From Thermoplasmata archaeon (lineage in GTDB: Archaea; Thermoplasmatota; Thermoplasmata; Halarchaeoplasmatales; Halarchaeoplasmataceae), in NCBI GenBank assembly GCA_003560595.1, contig PWKY01000025.1:1-53423 (forward strand): a stretch of 53,423 nucleotides of DNA. Reading direction: 5' to 3'. Shown in pieces: positions 24,219 through 33,458 of the stretch; the first letter of the stretch is position 1; every line of letters starts with the position of its first letter. The notes beneath the pieces are model-generated. The model worked only from the letters and a program-made list of their open reading frames with translations. It was not told where the DNA came from and did no database searches. Position numbers and translations under genes: made by a program.

Positions 24219-25448
24219 ATGAATCCGGAACAGATATTATCTAAAGCTGAAAAGGCGTTAGGTGAAGGCCTATGTGATCATTGTCTAGGTCGGCTCTTTG
24301 CACAGTTAGGTCACGGTCTTACCAATGATGAGAGAGGTAAAACACTCAGGATCATGTATGCAATGCTTTATTCAGAAAAGGAAAGAACGCCTGTACCGGA
24401 GGAACCTGATGATTGTAGTCTATGTGGCAATCTTTTTGATGATATCAAAACTATTGCAGATCATGTTATCCAAGATGTAGAGAAATTGGAGTTCGAAACA
24501 TTCCTAGTTGGTTCCAGGTTGGATCCAGAGATAGAAGAAAGAGAAGAACAGCTTTGGGCTAAGCTTGATATAAAACACTCGGAACCCATCAAATCGGAGG
24601 TTAACAGGGAGATAGGTAAGCTGGTCGATGCCGGTCTTGCACAGGAGGTGGACCTAGAAAAACCAGATATAAAGTGCATAGTCGATACTAGATTCTATAC
24701 CGTAGATATCGAGATATCACCTTTGTTTATCTATGGAAGATATCGTAAGTTATCTCGAGAGATACCTCAGACCAAGTGGGACTGTAGGTACTGTCAAGGA
24801 GTAGGGTGCGATCATTGTGACGGTAAGGGTAAGTTGTACGAAACAAGTGTAGAAGAGATAATTGGTGAACCCTTACTAGTTATAACGGAAGGATCGGGAT
24901 TCACTCTCCATGGTATGGGACGTGAGGACATCGACGCTTTGATGTTGGGGGATGGAAGACCTTTTGTTATGGAGATAAAGGAACCGGTGAAAAGAAGGAT
25001 AGATTTTGAACGATTGATAGAAGAAGTCGAGAAAGATGACATAGTGGGGATTTCGAACCTTGAATATGTCACAAAAGACAAAGTCGAAGAGGTAAAAAGT
25101 GCTAGGTCCGATAAATCGTACAGGGTGAAAGTGCTTTTTGAGGGATCTGTTGAAGGGGGAAAGCTTAAAAAGGTGTTGCAATCTTTGAGGGGTGCTGAGT
25201 TATCTCAAAAAACCCCAAACAGGGTTAGTCACAGACGTGCTGACCTTATAAGGAAAAGGAAGATCAAAGATATCTGGGCGGAAGAACATCATGGAGAAAG
25301 TGCCGACATATATCTTGAATGTGAGGCCGGAACATATGTGAAGGAATTCATACATGGTGATGAAGGAAGAACTGTCCCTAACCTCTCGGATGAACTTGGG
25401 GTAAAATGTCAGGTTCAACACCTAGACGTGATTGAGGTACATTACTAA
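24219..25448 (+). CDS. pus10: tRNA pseudouridine synthase Pus10
   Basis: A 409-residue archaeal Pus10, which makes pseudouridine 54 and 55 in the T-loop of tRNA. The N-terminal zinc-binding and THUMP-like region carries CDHCLGRLF and CSLCGN. A second cysteine cluster, CRYCQGVGCDHC, lies near residues 188-200. The catalytic domain has GREDIDALMLGDGRPFVMEI, which includes the catalytic Asp. ATG 24219 is preferred to the TTG three bases before it. It heads the cluster with rpl21e, rpoF and DUF655, a common archaeal arrangement. Confidence 0.95.
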   Translation: MNPEQILSKAEKALGEGLCDHCLGRLFAQLGHGLTNDERGKTLRIMYAMLYSEKERTPVPEEPDDCSLCGNLFDDIKTIADHVIQDVEKLEFETFLVGSRLDPEIEEREEQLWAKLDIKHSEPIKSEVNREIGKLVDAGLAQEVDLEKPDIKCIVDTRFYTVDIEISPLFIYGRYRKLSREIPQTKWDCRYCQGVGCDHCDGKGKLYETSVEEIIGEPLLVITEGSGFTLHGMGREDIDALMLGDGRPFVMEIKEPVKRRIDFERLIEEVEKDDIVGISNLEYVTKDKVEEVKSARSDKSYRVKVLFEGSVEGGKLKKVLQSLRGAELSQKTPNRVSHRRADLIRKRKIKDIWAEEHHGESADIYLECEAGTYVKEFIHGDEGRTVPNLSDELGVKCQVQHLDVIEVHY

Positions 25449-25467
25449 AATAAAGAGATGTGGTAAA

Positions 25468-25758
25468 ATGAGGCGATCTAAAGGAACCCGTCAAGGTACA
25501 AGGAATATCCTCCGTAAAAAACCGCGCGAACGAGGTTTGATACCTATAACCCGTGCGCTGCAGCAGTTCGAAGAAGGAGAAAGGGCTAGAATAAAGCTGG
25601 AACCTAGTGTGCACAAGGGTCAGCCACACCGAAGGTTTCATGGGAAAACGGGTGTTGTAATAGGTAAACAAGGGGAAGCCTTTGTTTTGAAGATATCAGA
25701 TGGAAAGATGGAAAAGAAGGTTATTGCAAGACCAGAGCATCTTAGAAAGGTAGAGTAG
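25468..25758 (+). CDS. rpl21e: Ribosomal protein L21e
   Basis: A 96-residue large-subunit protein: MRRSKGTRQGTRNILRK at the start, then the SH3-like core PHRRFHGKTGVVIGKQG. ATG 25468 is the family start; the frame is open 12 codons further upstream, but those overlap pus10 and are not conserved in character. It is highly basic, as expected. In operon with pus10 upstream and rpoF 11 bases downstream. Confidence 0.96.
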   Translation: MRRSKGTRQGTRNILRKKPRERGLIPITRALQQFEEGERARIKLEPSVHKGQPHRRFHGKTGVVIGKQGEAFVLKISDGKMEKKVIARPEHLRKVE

Positions 25759-25769
25759 AGGGGTTATCC

Positions 25770-26099
25770 ATGGGTGAAGATGATTCAAGGTATGTCACAC
25801 TTTCCGAAGTTAAGGAACTGATCTCGGAAGAAGCCGAACATCGGGAGCTTTCTTACGAGCAGAGTTTAGCTTTATCTCATTCCGAAAAATTCGTTGAGCT
25901 AACGAGTGAGGACTCTTTAAAGCTGGTAAAAGAACTTATGGATACTTTTGAATTCATGAACGAGAAGCTCGCTTTCAAGATGACAGACATCCTACCGGAG
26001 GATCCTGATGGGGTTAAAGCTGTTTTTTCAAAGGATAGGTACACTCCTTCCAAAGAGGATTCAGAGGAGATCATCAAGGTCTTAAAGAAATATCTGTGA
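25770..26099 (+). CDS. rpoF: DNA-directed RNA polymerase subunit Rpo4 (RpoF)
   Basis: A 109-residue homologue of eukaryotic Rpb4, which pairs with Rpo7 to form the polymerase stalk. Visible are YVTLSEVKELI at the N-terminus and the C-terminal HRDC-like helices ending IIKVLKKYL. A GAGGGG ribosome binding site precedes the start. Position between rpl21e and DUF655 is the standard archaeal gene order. Confidence 0.93.
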   Translation: MGEDDSRYVTLSEVKELISEEAEHRELSYEQSLALSHSEKFVELTSEDSLKLVKELMDTFEFMNEKLAFKMTDILPEDPDGVKAVFSKDRYTPSKEDSEEIIKVLKKYL

Positions 26100-26108
26100 G
26101 GGATAAAT

Positions 26109-26657
26109 ATGGAAGATTATGCCTATGTTTTGGATTATTTACCAGATGGACGGCCAGATGAAAGAAAGTATAAGCACGAGAGCTTAGTTCTTGCATTGGG
26201 TGAAGATGAACTTAAACTATTTGAACTGATACCAAAAAGGGATGCTACCATAATGATCGGCGATAGGGTTTACATAGGTAAAGACATAGATTCAAGGGAG
26301 AAGATCAAGCACGTAAAAAGACGTATAAGCTGGAAAGAACTAACCCATGCGGCCCAGAGTGAAGCACCATACGTTGTGGATGATATAATAAAGAAAAAAG
26401 AAGAGAATTTCATACGCTTTTACAACGAGGCACACCCACTAACCAAAAGATATCATATGCTCGAGCTCCTACCCGGTCTAGGAAGTAAAAAGATGGAAGC
26501 CGTTATTGAAGAAAGACGGAAGGGAGAATTCAAAAGCTTCGACGATCTGACCGAACGGGTACCGATGCTGCACAAACCTAGAAAGCTGGTTAAAGAAAGG
26601 ATACTGGAAGAACTGAAGAAGCCGGATATCAAATACAAGATATGGGTGGCTGAATGA
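26109..26657 (+). CDS. DUF655 family protein
   Basis: A 182-residue protein with an N-terminal S1/OB-like beta region (DYAYVLDYLPDGRPDERKY) and a C-terminal helix-hairpin-helix segment (LLPGLGSKKMEAVIEERRKG), indicating nucleic acid binding. The family is archaeal and almost always linked to rpl21e and rpoF. A GAGGG site precedes the start. In many archaea the next gene is the rRNA dimethyladenosine transferase rsmA (ksgA); here it is replaced by a 51-residue ORF and smc. Confidence 0.9.
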   Translation: MEDYAYVLDYLPDGRPDERKYKHESLVLALGEDELKLFELIPKRDATIMIGDRVYIGKDIDSREKIKHVKRRISWKELTHAAQSEAPYVVDDIIKKKEENFIRFYNEAHPLTKRYHMLELLPGLGSKKMEAVIEERRKGEFKSFDDLTERVPMLHKPRKLVKERILEELKKPDIKYKIWVAE

Positions 26658-26684
26658 ATATATCCCACATAAAGGTGAATCTTC

Positions 26685-26840
26685 GTGGATGAATACGAGA
26701 TAGAGTTGGAAGGTTTTGGCCAGGGGCAAGAGATAACAAGGCTCTTCTTCGTCTTCGATAATATAATCGAAGGAGAAGAGTTAGAAGGGCAGATGGCGAT
26801 AGATCTGTTTAAAAGGATTCAGCTCGAAAGTTTACAGTGA
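26685..26840 (+). CDS. Small acidic protein of unknown function (51 aa)
   Basis: GTG 26685 to TGA 26838-26840. A good ribosome binding site, GGTGA (26674-26678), lies six bases upstream. The protein is acidic: it begins VDEYEIELEGFGQGQEITRL and contains LFFVFDNIIEGEELEGQ and LFKRIQLESLQ. It sits 27 bases after DUF655 on the same strand. No family recognised. Support is the ribosome binding site, the operon position and protein-like composition, so it is a probable but unproven gene. Confidence 0.5.
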   Translation: MDEYEIELEGFGQGQEITRLFFVFDNIIEGEELEGQMAIDLFKRIQLESLQ

Positions 26841-26864
26841 ATTCAGCAGAAGACCACCAAAACT

Positions 26865-26954
26865 TTTTTATACTTTTAAATAGTTTTAATGATGTCTGAC
26901 GATGCGTCAGACTGCCACGGTAAATGGATGGGATATCAATGCACTCTGGCCTAA
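26865..26954 (+). promoter_or_regulatory. smc promoter region with 8-bp palindrome and possible leader peptide
   Basis: A TATA-like stretch (about 26867-26885) is followed by GTCTGACG-ATG-CGTCAGAC (26894-26912), a perfect 8-bp inverted repeat around three bases. It would lie at the transcription start. A 21-codon frame starts at the leaderless-type ATG 26889 and ends TAA 26952-26954, well before smc. Operator, RNA hairpin and leader peptide are all possible readings. Confidence 0.4.
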
Positions 26955-27003
26955 AAGGAATAAAGCACACAATATTTATCACGCTCTCTCGGAGGGGAAT
27001 CGA

Positions 27004-30000
27004 TTGTATCTAAAGAATGTAAGGATGGAAAATTTTAAGTCGTTTTGTAAGCGGATAGACATACCTATAGAAAAGGGGTACACCAACATCACTGGGCCAA
27101 ACGGCTCCGGTAAGTCGAACATATCTGATGCCATACTGTTCGTACTCGGTCCTAAGAGTTCGAAAGAGATGAGAGCCGGACGTCTGACAGACCTTATTTT
27201 TAACGGTGGTCGAGGAGGAAAACCTGCTGATTTCTGTAAAGTGAGCTTGACCTTCGATAATCACGATAGGACCATGCCGAGGAACGACGATGAGGTAACA
27301 TTTACCAGGAAGGTGCAGAGATCTGATAATGATATAGGATACAACTCGTACTTTTATATCAATGGTCGTTCATCTTCTCTCACAGAGTTTCAGGAACTCC
27401 TGTCCCACGCCAGGATCACATCAGGTGGCTACAATCTGGTACAGCAGGGAGACATAGCCCGGATAGTGGAGATGAGTGACTTTGAAAGAAGGAAGATACT
27501 CGATCAGATATCCGGTATAAGTGATTACGATAAAGATATCGAGGAAGCTGAAAAAAAGAAAGAAAAAGTCAAGTCGGATCTAGACCGGATCAATCTACTG
27601 CTTGACGAGATAGGAAAGCAGGTAAAGGAGTTAGAGGAGGATAGAAGGGAAGCGCTGAAATATCAGGAACTTTCGGATCGGTTAAAAGATGCCGAGCAGA
27701 TGAAGGCGTGGAAGACAAAGCAGGAACTGCAAAGTATGATATCCGGAGTAGAGGATGATATTCAAGATAATAAAGCACATATCAAAGATTTAAAGGAGAA
27801 AAGAGAAAAAGAAAAAGAGAAAAAACTTGAGTTGAAGGATGAGCTGGAAAAACTGGAGAAGGAGCTTGATTCAAAGGGTGGAAAAAACGATAAGAAACTT
27901 CGTGAGAAATTAGGAGACATCCGTCTTGAGAAAGCAAAGGCAGAAGATAAGATCGAAAGTTATGAAGAAACGATCAAAACTAATAGATCAACACTCAAAA
28001 ATATAAAAAAGAAACTAGAAAATTATCGGGAAGACCTAACTAACAAGAAACAAAATATACTAGATAAAAACAAGAAAAAAGAAGATCTCAACGAAAAACT
28101 AAAAGACACACAAGCACAGATAGAAGATATCAAGGGTAAGCAATCCGAATCTGACGATAGGATAAAAAAACTCAGGAAGAAAGGGATAGAACTTCGTAAA
28201 AAACACGATGAAAATCAAAATCAACTTTCAAGCTTGCAGGTGGAGATAGATCGTAAAACCGGTAGGATCGAGTCCCTTGAGGAGGACGTCGCAGATGATG
28301 AAGAGGTGCTTGAAGGGCTTCAATTCGAAAAGAAGGAGGCTACCTGGAAATTGAAGGACCTTAAAAAGAACGATAGAAGCCTGGAAAAGGGACTGAAGAA
28401 ATTGAAAGAGGAGTTCCATGATAAAAGAAAGACCGAATCTAACCTTGTCAATGACAAGAGGGACCTCGAAGATAGGGTCAGAAGACTGGATAAAGAATAC
28501 AGTCATCTTGTTGCACAGGAAAAGGCTGCTAAGTCGGTTAAAAGAGGATATAGCCAGGCAGTCGGAAAAATACTTGAAGCACGTGACCGTGGCACCTTGA
28601 AAGGGATCCACGGGACCATCGCTGAATTAGCTAATGTCAGCAAAGATTACGAAACAGCACTGCAAGTCGCAGCAGGTGGTAGGATGCAGTCAATAGTTGT
28701 TGATGACGATGAAAAAGCTTCTCAGGCCATAAAGTATCTCAAAAAGAACAAGATAGGCAGAGCCACCTTTTTACCACTGAACAAGATGATGGGGGGTAGA
28801 CCAAGAGGTAAAGCAATAAGGGCGGTCAAAGACGATGGAGCAGTGGACTTCGCCATAGACCTTGTGGAGTACAAGAACGAATACGAGAACGTATTCTGGT
28901 ACGTCTTCGGAGATACGGTGGTCATGAAGGATATCGATTCCGCCCGATCTATGATGGGGGGAGTAAGGATGGTTACGCTAGATGGAGAGCTTGTTGAGCG
29001 CAGCGGTGCCATGGTAGGCGGAACCATAAGTAGAAATTTGATCGGTTTCGATGCTCCAGATAGAGGAGAATTGGAACGAGTCGGAGCAGAGCTTAAAATG
29101 AGTAGGAACAAACTCAAAGAAGTAGAAACAAGGTTAAACAAGATCCAAAATGAAATTCAATCTATCCAAAACGATATCAGGGACTTGCAAACAAAGGCTG
29201 GAGAAACCAGCAGCATAGGAACCATCGAAAATAATGTAAAACGATTTAATGTAAAGATAAAGAAAAAGTTGGAGTCCATCAATTCTAAAAAGGATGAGTT
29301 TAAAGAACTTTGTGATAATAGAGAAAAACTGCTTGAAGAGCTCGAGAGTGTCAAGGAAGAGGGAAAAGCTCTTCGAGATGAGATGAAAAAGGTTTCGGAG
29401 AAGATCGAAAAGATCAGTCCAGAAGAATTATCAAAGGGTCTTGGTGAACTCAAGGATACAGAGATAGAGTTAAACAAAAAACTCAGTGATATTTCGTCCT
29501 CTATCAAGATAAATGACCAAGAAAGAGAACGTTTACACGAAGATATTATAGAAATCGAAAACACTATTTCATCACTAAAAGACGATAACCAAAGGTTGAA
29601 TTCATCCGTTAAAAAGAAGAGAAAAATCATAGAGGAAAAGGAAAGAGAAAAGAACGCATTGGAGAAGAGGATCGAAACCGTAGATGAGGACCTGCAGGGA
29701 CTAAGAGATAAAAAAGAAGATACCAAAGAGATGTTGTTAAAGACAGAACATAAGATAGAGTCTTTGGAAACGAAGATAGAAGCAAAACAGAGTTACATGC
29801 GGACTTTAGAGAAAAACTTGAGCGACCATATGTATAGTATCAAAGAAGTGGAAGAAAATATCGGTGAACCGGTGGATTACGATGAGGAAGATCTGCCTAG
29901 TATGAAAGAGCTTAAAGACCAGATCCGACGCAGCCAGGAAGCCATGGATAAATTAGAGCCGGTCAATATGAGGGCTATAGATGTCCATAAGGAAAAGAAA

Positions 30001-30609
30001 GAGCGCAAGGATAATCTGCAGGAAGAATATACCGAGTTGGAAGAGAGAAGAGAAGAATTAGATAATCTGATTGAAGTGCTCGACAAGAAGAAAAAGGTAG
30101 GCCTTGTGAAAGTAAAAAATGAAATAAATGAGAATTTTTCGGAGGTTTACGAAGAATTATCCGGTGGTGGAGAAGCACACCTAGAGTTGGAAGATCCCGA
30201 GTCTCCATTCGAAGGCGGCCTGATCATAAAGGCTCGACCTCCGGGAAAGAAGGTACACAGAATTCAAGCACTCTCCGGTGGAGAAAAGAGCTTGGTATCG
30301 ATGGCATTCATATTCTCAATACAACGATACAATCCTTCACCCTTCTATCTGTTAGACGAAGTCGACCAAAATCTAGACGGTGTGAATGCGGAGAAGATCG
30401 CAGATATGATAAAACGTAATTCTCGTACGGCTCAATTCATCCAGATATCGTTAAGAAAGACAACTCTAAAGAAATCCGACCACATAATCGGTGTAACGAT
30501 GTACGAGAAAGGAAGGTCGGATGTGATAATGAAGGTGAACATTGGCGATAAGGAGAAGGACATCCCACTTCTTACTACAATGAGCAACTTACAAACGGAG
30601 GCGAATTAA
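27004..30609 (+). CDS. smc: Chromosome segregation protein SMC
   Basis: A 1201-residue SMC ATPase. The N-terminal head has Walker A GPNGSGKS (about residues 31-38). Long coiled coils surround the hinge (about 535-670, GIHGTIAELANVSKDYETAL through MVGGTIS). The C-terminal head has the signature LSGGEKSLVSMAFIFS (about 1090) and Walker B FYLLDEVDQNLD. TTG 27004 is chosen: GGAGG (26991-26995) lies eight bases before it and the protein then begins LYLKNVRMENFKSF, as SMC proteins do. The ATG at 26902 would add 34 residues not typical of SMC. It works with ScpA, encoded one base downstream, in chromosome organisation. Confidence 0.95.
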   Translation: MYLKNVRMENFKSFCKRIDIPIEKGYTNITGPNGSGKSNISDAILFVLGPKSSKEMRAGRLTDLIFNGGRGGKPADFCKVSLTFDNHDRTMPRNDDEVTFTRKVQRSDNDIGYNSYFYINGRSSSLTEFQELLSHARITSGGYNLVQQGDIARIVEMSDFERRKILDQISGISDYDKDIEEAEKKKEKVKSDLDRINLLLDEIGKQVKELEEDRREALKYQELSDRLKDAEQMKAWKTKQELQSMISGVEDDIQDNKAHIKDLKEKREKEKEKKLELKDELEKLEKELDSKGGKNDKKLREKLGDIRLEKAKAEDKIESYEETIKTNRSTLKNIKKKLENYREDLTNKKQNILDKNKKKEDLNEKLKDTQAQIEDIKGKQSESDDRIKKLRKKGIELRKKHDENQNQLSSLQVEIDRKTGRIESLEEDVADDEEVLEGLQFEKKEATWKLKDLKKNDRSLEKGLKKLKEEFHDKRKTESNLVNDKRDLEDRVRRLDKEYSHLVAQEKAAKSVKRGYSQAVGKILEARDRGTLKGIHGTIAELANVSKDYETALQVAAGGRMQSIVVDDDEKASQAIKYLKKNKIGRATFLPLNKMMGGRPRGKAIRAVKDDGAVDFAIDLVEYKNEYENVFWYVFGDTVVMKDIDSARSMMGGVRMVTLDGELVERSGAMVGGTISRNLIGFDAPDRGELERVGAELKMSRNKLKEVETRLNKIQNEIQSIQNDIRDLQTKAGETSSIGTIENNVKRFNVKIKKKLESINSKKDEFKELCDNREKLLEELESVKEEGKALRDEMKKVSEKIEKISPEELSKGLGELKDTEIELNKKLSDISSSIKINDQERERLHEDIIEIENTISSLKDDNQRLNSSVKKKRKIIEEKEREKNALEKRIETVDEDLQGLRDKKEDTKEMLLKTEHKIESLETKIEAKQSYMRTLEKNLSDHMYSIKEVEENIGEPVDYDEEDLPSMKELKDQIRRSQEAMDKLEPVNMRAIDVHKEKKERKDNLQEEYTELEERREELDNLIEVLDKKKKVGLVKVKNEINENFSEVYEELSGGGEAHLELEDPESPFEGGLIIKARPPGKKVHRIQALSGGEKSLVSMAFIFSIQRYNPSPFYLLDEVDQNLDGVNAEKIADMIKRNSRTAQFIQISLRKTTLKKSDHIIGVTMYEKGRSDVIMKVNIGDKEKDIPLLTTMSNLQTEAN

Positions 30610-30610
30610 G

Positions 30611-31612
30611 ATGGTAGGAGAGGTGTTGGAGAACCAGGGTTTTTCTTTCCCTGAATCGAGTCATGAAGTAGTTAAGCATCTGATGTTTCATAAATCTATC
30701 ATAGATGAGGATAGAAGTGGTGAGAGAATAAATGACTACCTACATATGATCGATAATATGGACGACTCATTGTACCACATATCTCAAGACCCCTTTGAAT
30801 GTGCTATAGCCTCTCTCTTCAAATTGGTTATCGACGAGAAGATGAACCCGTGGGAAATAGATCTGGTTTCATTCACAAAGATGTACCTAGAAGAAGCGAA
30901 GGACAAAGAAACGTTGAACTTCACCGTAGCCGGCCATCTTGTGAGCATGGCTTGGTCTATACTTAAGATGCAGTGCGAAGAGGTTCTGAACAATGCTGAG
31001 GCCGAGGAGGAAGATGAATATGTTGAAGAGGAGCCCATATACTGGGATATGTTCGACGATGCTTTCTATCAGGAACCCGAAGATCTAGAGTATGAGGAAG
31101 AAGTGCTGGAAGGTGAAGGGGGAAAACTGGAAAAAGCGGTTAGAAGAGAACAAAAAAAACCAGTTTCTCTAATCGACCTTGTTAATGCATTTGAAGAAGG
31201 TAAAAAAGAAGCTCAGTATCGAGAAAAGATGGAGAGGCTTCGGAAGGAGAAGGCGAAAGAAAGAGAGAAGCTAAGAAACCAGAAAAAAGATAATTTCGAC
31301 ACCAAGGCCCATAAAGAAGATATGCAAAAAGATATCAGTATTATCTGGAAGCGCATATGCTGGTATCAACAGGAAAAATTGGAGTTCGACATGATACACG
31401 ACGGTAGAGTTAGCGACTTTATCACCGCATTTACTTCGGTATTATTTTTACATAAAGATGGTAAAATAAGGGTTAGACAGGAGAATATCCCTGAAAGCCA
31501 GATAATGTTAAAAGTATTAGCACAGATGGAAGATATACAGGACAGTCATGCGCTAGAGATAGTTGAAGAGGATCTAGAAGAGATGCCTTTAGAGAGGCTT
31601 GTCACCTTCTAG
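30611..31612 (+). CDS. scpA: Segregation and condensation protein A (ScpA kleisin)
   Basis: A 333-residue kleisin that bridges the SMC heads. The N-terminal helical segment has YHISQDPFECAIASLFKLV and MNPWEIDLVSFTKMYL, both typical of ScpA. An acidic linker (about 135-180) and a Lys/Glu-rich helix (about 190-240) separate it from the C-terminal winged helix. It is longer than many archaeal ScpA proteins because of the linker. The start follows the smc stop by one base. The stop overlaps that of the ABCE1 gene on the other strand (CTAG 31609-31612). No scpB gene is nearby. Confidence 0.93.
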   Translation: MVGEVLENQGFSFPESSHEVVKHLMFHKSIIDEDRSGERINDYLHMIDNMDDSLYHISQDPFECAIASLFKLVIDEKMNPWEIDLVSFTKMYLEEAKDKETLNFTVAGHLVSMAWSILKMQCEEVLNNAEAEEEDEYVEEEPIYWDMFDDAFYQEPEDLEYEEEVLEGEGGKLEKAVRREQKKPVSLIDLVNAFEEGKKEAQYREKMERLRKEKAKEREKLRNQKKDNFDTKAHKEDMQKDISIIWKRICWYQQEKLEFDMIHDGRVSDFITAFTSVLFLHKDGKIRVRQENIPESQIMLKVLAQMEDIQDSHALEIVEEDLEEMPLERLVTF

Positions 31613-33369
31613 GATGTATAGTAATACTCTCCGGCTGACTTTTGTTTTTTATCTAATCTAGAATCTAGTTTATTCACCCTTGGTCGGTTGGTATCCGGAT
31701 CCCTTCTAAATGTGATACCTACATCTTTAAGGAATCTATTCATACCGTCTTTCATCTCGAAAGGACCTTCACCGATACCTCTAACACCAGGTTCTCCAGA
31801 GAAATTCATTACCAGATCGGAAACGTAGTCGATGAAGTAAACATCGTGATCAACTATCATACCAGCACTTTCAGATTTCTCCATGAATCTTCTTATGGCA
31901 CGGGCGGTATCCATCCTTCTGCTTGAATCCAAGTATGCACTTGGTTCGTCTAAAAGGTAAAGGTCGGCCTCTCTTCCAAGGGAAAGTGCGATGACCACTC
32001 TCTGTAGTTCACCACCGCTTAATGTTGATACCTCTCTTTCATACAATGGTTCGATGTCCAATGGCCTCAGTACTTCTGCACGGTAGAGGCTGTCTTCTAA
32101 AGCATTGTATATCTCGGTACGGTAAAGATCGATCACTCTGCCAGGATAATTAGGTTTTATGTATTGGGGTTTGTAGCTGACCGATATGTTGGTTTTGATA
32201 TCCCCTTCGGTAGGCTTTATCACGTTGGCGAGCATCTTTACAAAAGTAGTTTTACCGGTAGCGTTCGGTCCGACCACACCTATGACCTCTCCCTTAGGTA
32301 TCTCACCCGGCTCGGTCTCTAGTTTAAATGTATCCCATTCTTTTACCAGCCTCTTGTAGGAAATCAAGGGATCATGGTGGATGTCGCCTCTAGGGGCGTG
32401 TTTATGGAATTTGATTTTAGTGTCTCTAAAGCGTATATTCTCTTCGTCCAAGAAACCTTCCAAGAACGTGTTGATAGATCGCCTAACACTTTTGGGATGG
32501 GAAACTACACCGTAGGCCCCCTTGGACCCGTAAAGGATGTGAACGTTATCAGCTAAGAAGTCAAGTACCGCGATGTCGTGCTCTATAACCATCACTGGAG
32601 ATTCATCACTCTTTTCTTTTATCACCTTGGCAACGTTCAATCGCTGTTTTATGTCGAGATAAGAGGAGGGTTCGTCGTAAAAATAGATACTGGCCTCCTT
32701 GGTGGAAGCCGCTGCGATAGCTACTCTCTGTAATTCACCACCAGATAAATTGTTGATAGGAGAATCAAGGGTATGTTCGATGTCTAGTATCTCCACCCAG
32801 TGCATGTAGTCATCTCCCACCTTTTGCAGCAGGGGCTCCACTTTTCCGGAATAATGTGCTGGTATTTTATCCACGTACTGGGGTTTTACAGAAGTCTCTA
32901 TCTCGCCCTCGGCAAGAGTTTCGAAGTGATCGCCCATGGCTGTGCCTGAATAGAAATCTAGTACGGAGTCCCATGAGGGAGAAGACTCGTAGTCACCTAG
33001 ATTCGGTATTATCTCACCCGAAAGGATACGTATAGCAGTGGTCTTGCCGATCCCGTTCGAACCCAGGAGACCTATCACCATGCCCTCCTGAGGGACGGGT
33101 AAACGATAAAGCCTGAAACCGTTTTCCGAGAATTGATGGATCAGATCTGTATCCAACTCCTCGGCTAAATTGATTATTTTGATCGCATCGAAAGGACATT
33201 TAACAGTACATATACCGCATCCGGCACACAGTTCTTCGGAGATCCGTATACCGTTTTCGGTCTTAACTATAGTTTCATCACCCGTCCTTACACGAGGGCA
33301 ATAATTGATACATTCGTATGAACATCTGCTGGGACTACACTTGTCTTCTAACACTACAGCTATACGCAT
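31609..33369 (-). CDS. rli1: ABCE1/Rli1 ribosome-recycling ATPase
   Basis: A 586-residue twin-ATPase iron-sulfur protein that splits ribosomes after termination. The N-terminal ferredoxin-like domain shows the eight cysteines, with CSPSRCSYECINYCP and CAGCGICTVKCPF. NBD1 has GSNGIGKTT and LSGGELQRVAIA with YDEPSSYLD. NBD2 has GPNATGKTT and LSGGELQRVVIA with LLDEPSAYLD. ATG 33369 is the family start; a TATA-like box at 33393-33403 fits a leaderless message. Fully intact. Confidence 0.96.
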   Translation of the reverse strand: MRIAVVLEDKCSPSRCSYECINYCPRVRTGDETIVKTENGIRISEELCAGCGICTVKCPFDAIKIINLAEELDTDLIHQFSENGFRLYRLPVPQEGMVIGLLGSNGIGKTTAIRILSGEIIPNLGDYESSPSWDSVLDFYSGTAMGDHFETLAEGEIETSVKPQYVDKIPAHYSGKVEPLLQKVGDDYMHWVEILDIEHTLDSPINNLSGGELQRVAIAAASTKEASIYFYDEPSSYLDIKQRLNVAKVIKEKSDESPVMVIEHDIAVLDFLADNVHILYGSKGAYGVVSHPKSVRRSINTFLEGFLDEENIRFRDTKIKFHKHAPRGDIHHDPLISYKRLVKEWDTFKLETEPGEIPKGEVIGVVGPNATGKTTFVKMLANVIKPTEGDIKTNISVSYKPQYIKPNYPGRVIDLYRTEIYNALEDSLYRAEVLRPLDIEPLYEREVSTLSGGELQRVVIALSLGREADLYLLDEPSAYLDSSRRMDTARAIRRFMEKSESAGMIVDHDVYFIDYVSDLVMNFSGEPGVRGIGEGPFEMKDGMNRFLKDVGITFRRDPDTNRPRVNKLDSRLDKKQKSAGEYYYTS

Positions 33370-33458
33370 TGATTGGGGTATCAAAGGTAGAAGTATTTTA
33401 AATTGATGCAGTTTTTAAACATAATTCTTAAATATGTTAACAGTAAATCATTCTTGGT

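Noticed and set aside
26902-27003. N-terminal extension of SMC starting at ATG 26902
   Set aside because: The 34 added residues are not SMC-like, and GGAGG sits eight bases before TTG 27004, where the SMC family start is.
29157-29726. Long open frame antisense to smc
   Set aside because: Ser/Phe-rich composition is the mirror of the Lys/Glu coiled coil on the other strand; no ribosome site or family.
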